Positions 5,089 to 6,385 of a stretch of 6,385 nucleotides of DNA are shown piece by piece. This DNA is from Opitutia bacterium (GTDB lineage: Bacteria; Verrucomicrobiota; Verrucomicrobiia; Opitutales; Opitutaceae). Both the position numbers and the translations under genes were made by a program. The notes below the pieces were generated by a model. It made no database searches. It saw only the letters and a program-made list of their open reading frames with translations, and was not told the DNA's origin. Every line of letters starts with the position of its first letter. Within the stretch, counting starts at the first letter, position 1. The stretch covers positions 1-6,385 of the forward strand of contig JANXWT010000331.1 of the NCBI GenBank assembly GCA_025351035.1, written 5' to 3'.

Positions 5089-6385
5089 GCCGCAGCACCA
5101 GCCGGTAGCCCATGAAGTCGGTCGGTCGCGTGTCGGCACTCGACTCGATGCGCGACGCCGACCGGCAATACACGACACTGACCCGCCAGTGTCCGCCGCG
5201 CAGCACCGGTTCGCGGCGGCTGCGCTGGCCGTAGGTCCACTCTGCCACGTTGCCGTGCATGTCGAACAAGCCCCAAGCGTTTGCCTTCAATTTCGCCACC
5301 GGCGCCGGCGCCAAAAGTCCGCCACTGCGGGCGTAGTGTCCGAGGGAATTCAACGCCGGATCGTCGCGCTCATTCGTGACGTTTTGGCCATTGTTAAACG
5401 CCGTCTCAGTCCCGGCCCGGCACGCATACTCCCACTCCACCTCGGTCGGCAGATCCGCCGTGTAAGGCAGACCCTGCTGGCGCAGCACCTCGTTGATTTT
5501 TTCCAGCACCCCGCCCGGGCCCACCAGATCGCGCCACGCGACCTGCTCCACCGGCCGGGAGTCATCGCCCAAAGCGCGACTGTTGCTGGGATTCTTGCCG
5601 GTGAGCTTGTGGTGCTGTTTCTGTGTCGTCTCGGTTTCGGCCATGTAGAAACCCGTGGTGGCCTCCGCCTTGGTCCACGCTGAATCCGACCGTTGCCGCC
5701 CGCGCTCTTCCGGCAGCGAGCCATAATGAAAATTTCCCGGCACCACAAAACGGAACTTCAGGCTGATCTCCGGCCCGAGGTTGATTGCGATCTCCGCCGC
5801 CGGCGGAATTTTCTCCATCGCGAGCGCGATGGCATCGGTGGCGGAAAGAATCGCCTGCTCGGTGGCTGACTCGAGGTATTTCGGAGCGGTGGCGGTGACG
5901 CGCACCCGGCCGGACCGGAGCTCAAATATCGCCGTGCCACTCGCATCGGCGGCGACCGATCGGTCGCCAATCGTCACATTTGCTCCCGCCGGCAAACCGG
6001 TAAACCGGACCGGATGGGCGGGCACGGGCTGCAAGGTCAGGGTTTCCTCCGCGCCTGCATCGGCCGCGCCAATCTCGCCGGCCCAATCCTGAAAATTTGT
6101 TGCCGAAATGCGCACGGATTGCGCCCCCGCCGGCAGCATGATCGCGACGCGACCATCGCGGCCGGCTGCATAGGATTTGCCGCGAAAAATTACGCGCGCA
6201 TCAACGGGCAAACCAACCAAAACATGTTGGCGGCTCGCAGTTCCAGTCAGGGCATTGCCTTGCGCCTGCTCGGCCGGCGCCAGCCCGGAAGCGGCCGGGC
6301 TGCCGGCTCCCGATTCCTTTTTCTCCGGAGAACTCGCGGCCACCAAGGCCGGCGATTCCCCTGTTCCCGCTTGCGGTTGCGGTGG
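5078..6385 (-). CDS. SUMF1/FGE-like domain protein with PEGA-like repeats, C-terminal part (5' end outside window)
   Basis: The frame is open from the right edge to TGA at 5080-5078, giving 435 visible residues. The TTG at 6346 is unlikely to be the true start, since the frame continues upstream as a Pro/Gln-rich stretch. In visible numbering, 1-50 is a Pro/Ala/Ser-rich linker, 53-121 and 124-193 are two PEGA-like repeats, and about 205-433 is an FGE-sulfatase (SUMF1) domain. Landmarks are 'FYMAETETTQKQ' (246-257), 'GKNPSNS' (263-269), 'RPVEQVAWRDL' (277-287), 'LPTEVEWEYACRAGTETAF' (312-330), 'NAWGLFDMHGNVAEWT' (369-384), 'LRGGHWR' (395-401) and 'MGYRLVLRL' (425-433). True FGE turns a sulfatase cysteine into formylglycine using a C-x4-C pair. 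Here the aligned positions are Val402 and Cys407, so the first cysteine is missing and that reaction is doubtful. The missing N-terminus may hold a kinase or membrane anchor, as in many proteins of this build (inference). The gene converges with the DUF4440 gene. Confidence 0.9.
   Translation of the reverse strand, partial: PPQPQAGTGESPALVAASSPEKKESGAGSPAASGLAPAEQAQGNALTGTASRQHVLVGLPVDARVIFRGKSYAAGRDGRVAIMLPAGAQSVRISATNFQDWAGEIGAADAGAEETLTLQPVPAHPVRFTGLPAGANVTIGDRSVAADASGTAIFELRSGRVRVTATAPKYLESATEQAILSATDAIALAMEKIPPAAEIAINLGPEISLKFRFVVPGNFHYGSLPEERGRQRSDSAWTKAEATTGFYMAETETTQKQHHKLTGKNPSNSRALGDDSRPVEQVAWRDLVGPGGVLEKINEVLRQQGLPYTADLPTEVEWEYACRAGTETAFNNGQNVTNERDDPALNSLGHYARSGGLLAPAPVAKLKANAWGLFDMHGNVAEWTYGQRSRREPVLRGGHWRVSVVYCRSASRIESSADTRPTDFMGYRLVLRLKE
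5807..6229 (-). repeat. Two PEGA-like repeats within the SUMF1-like protein
   Basis: Repeat 1 is coded by about 6229-6023 and repeat 2 by about 6016-5807. Both follow the same plan: 'V-x-GLP-x(2)-A-x-V' near the start ('VLVGLPVDARV', 'VRFTGLPAGANV'), a 'GR/GT' turn before a short strand ('DGRVAIMLPAG', 'SGTAIFELRSG'), 'VR-[IV]-x-AT' ('VRISATNFQDW', 'VRVTATAPKYL'), and a closing strand ('EETLTLQPV', 'DAIALAMEKI'). PEGA domains are small beta-rich modules found outside the membrane, often in surface or kinase-linked proteins. The repeat relationship is visible directly; the PEGA name is an inference from the GLP-A-V pattern. Confidence 0.6.

Noticed and set aside
4024..5178. Minus-strand open frame of 384 codons opposite the DUF4440 genes
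   Set aside because: The plus strand encodes clear signal peptides and three related domains; the antisense product has Arg/Gly/Ala bias and no family signal.
6344..6346. TTG as the start of the SUMF1-like gene
   Set aside because: The frame stays open to the window edge with linker-like Pro/Gln codons, and no signal peptide or domain begins at this TTG.

Overview
The window is GC-rich, densely coded DNA that reads as a chromosomal segment of a Gram-negative bacterium. Evidence for an outer membrane is a TonB-dependent receptor, plus two short exported proteins with signal peptides. The mix of an N-terminal receptor sequence of the 'KLEKYFVTGSHI' type, a sulfatase-modifying-factor-like protein behind PEGA-like repeats, and DUF4440 proteins suggests Verrucomicrobiota, perhaps near Opitutaceae. 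This lineage is an inference from protein style, not a demonstrated placement.

Layout: (1) 1-895, minus strand: the N-terminal 298 residues of a TonB-dependent receptor (signal peptide, plug domain, start of the barrel), cut by the left edge. (2) 896-1175: a divergent intergenic region with an AT-rich core. (3) 1176-3475, plus strand: a two-gene unit, an uncharacterised 328-residue protein whose stop overlaps the start of fumarylacetoacetase (fahA) as ATGA. (4) 3597-5088, plus strand: two adjacent genes for exported DUF4440/NTF2-like proteins, the first with one domain and a Pro/Ala-rich tail, the second with two tandem domains. (5) 5078-6385, minus strand: the C-terminal 435 residues of a protein with two PEGA-like repeats and an FGE/SUMF1-like domain, cut by the right edge and overlapping its convergent neighbour by 11 bp.

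The best understood function is the last step of tyrosine/homogentisate breakdown: FahA splits fumarylacetoacetate into fumarate and acetoacetate. The unknown gene coupled to it is the most interesting object here. It is presumably made in step with FahA and may act in the same or a linked pathway, but its reaction cannot be read from the sequence. The DUF4440 pair and the SUMF1-like gene have no visible link to tyrosine breakdown. I see no tRNA, rRNA, CRISPR array, insertion sequence or convincing terminator.
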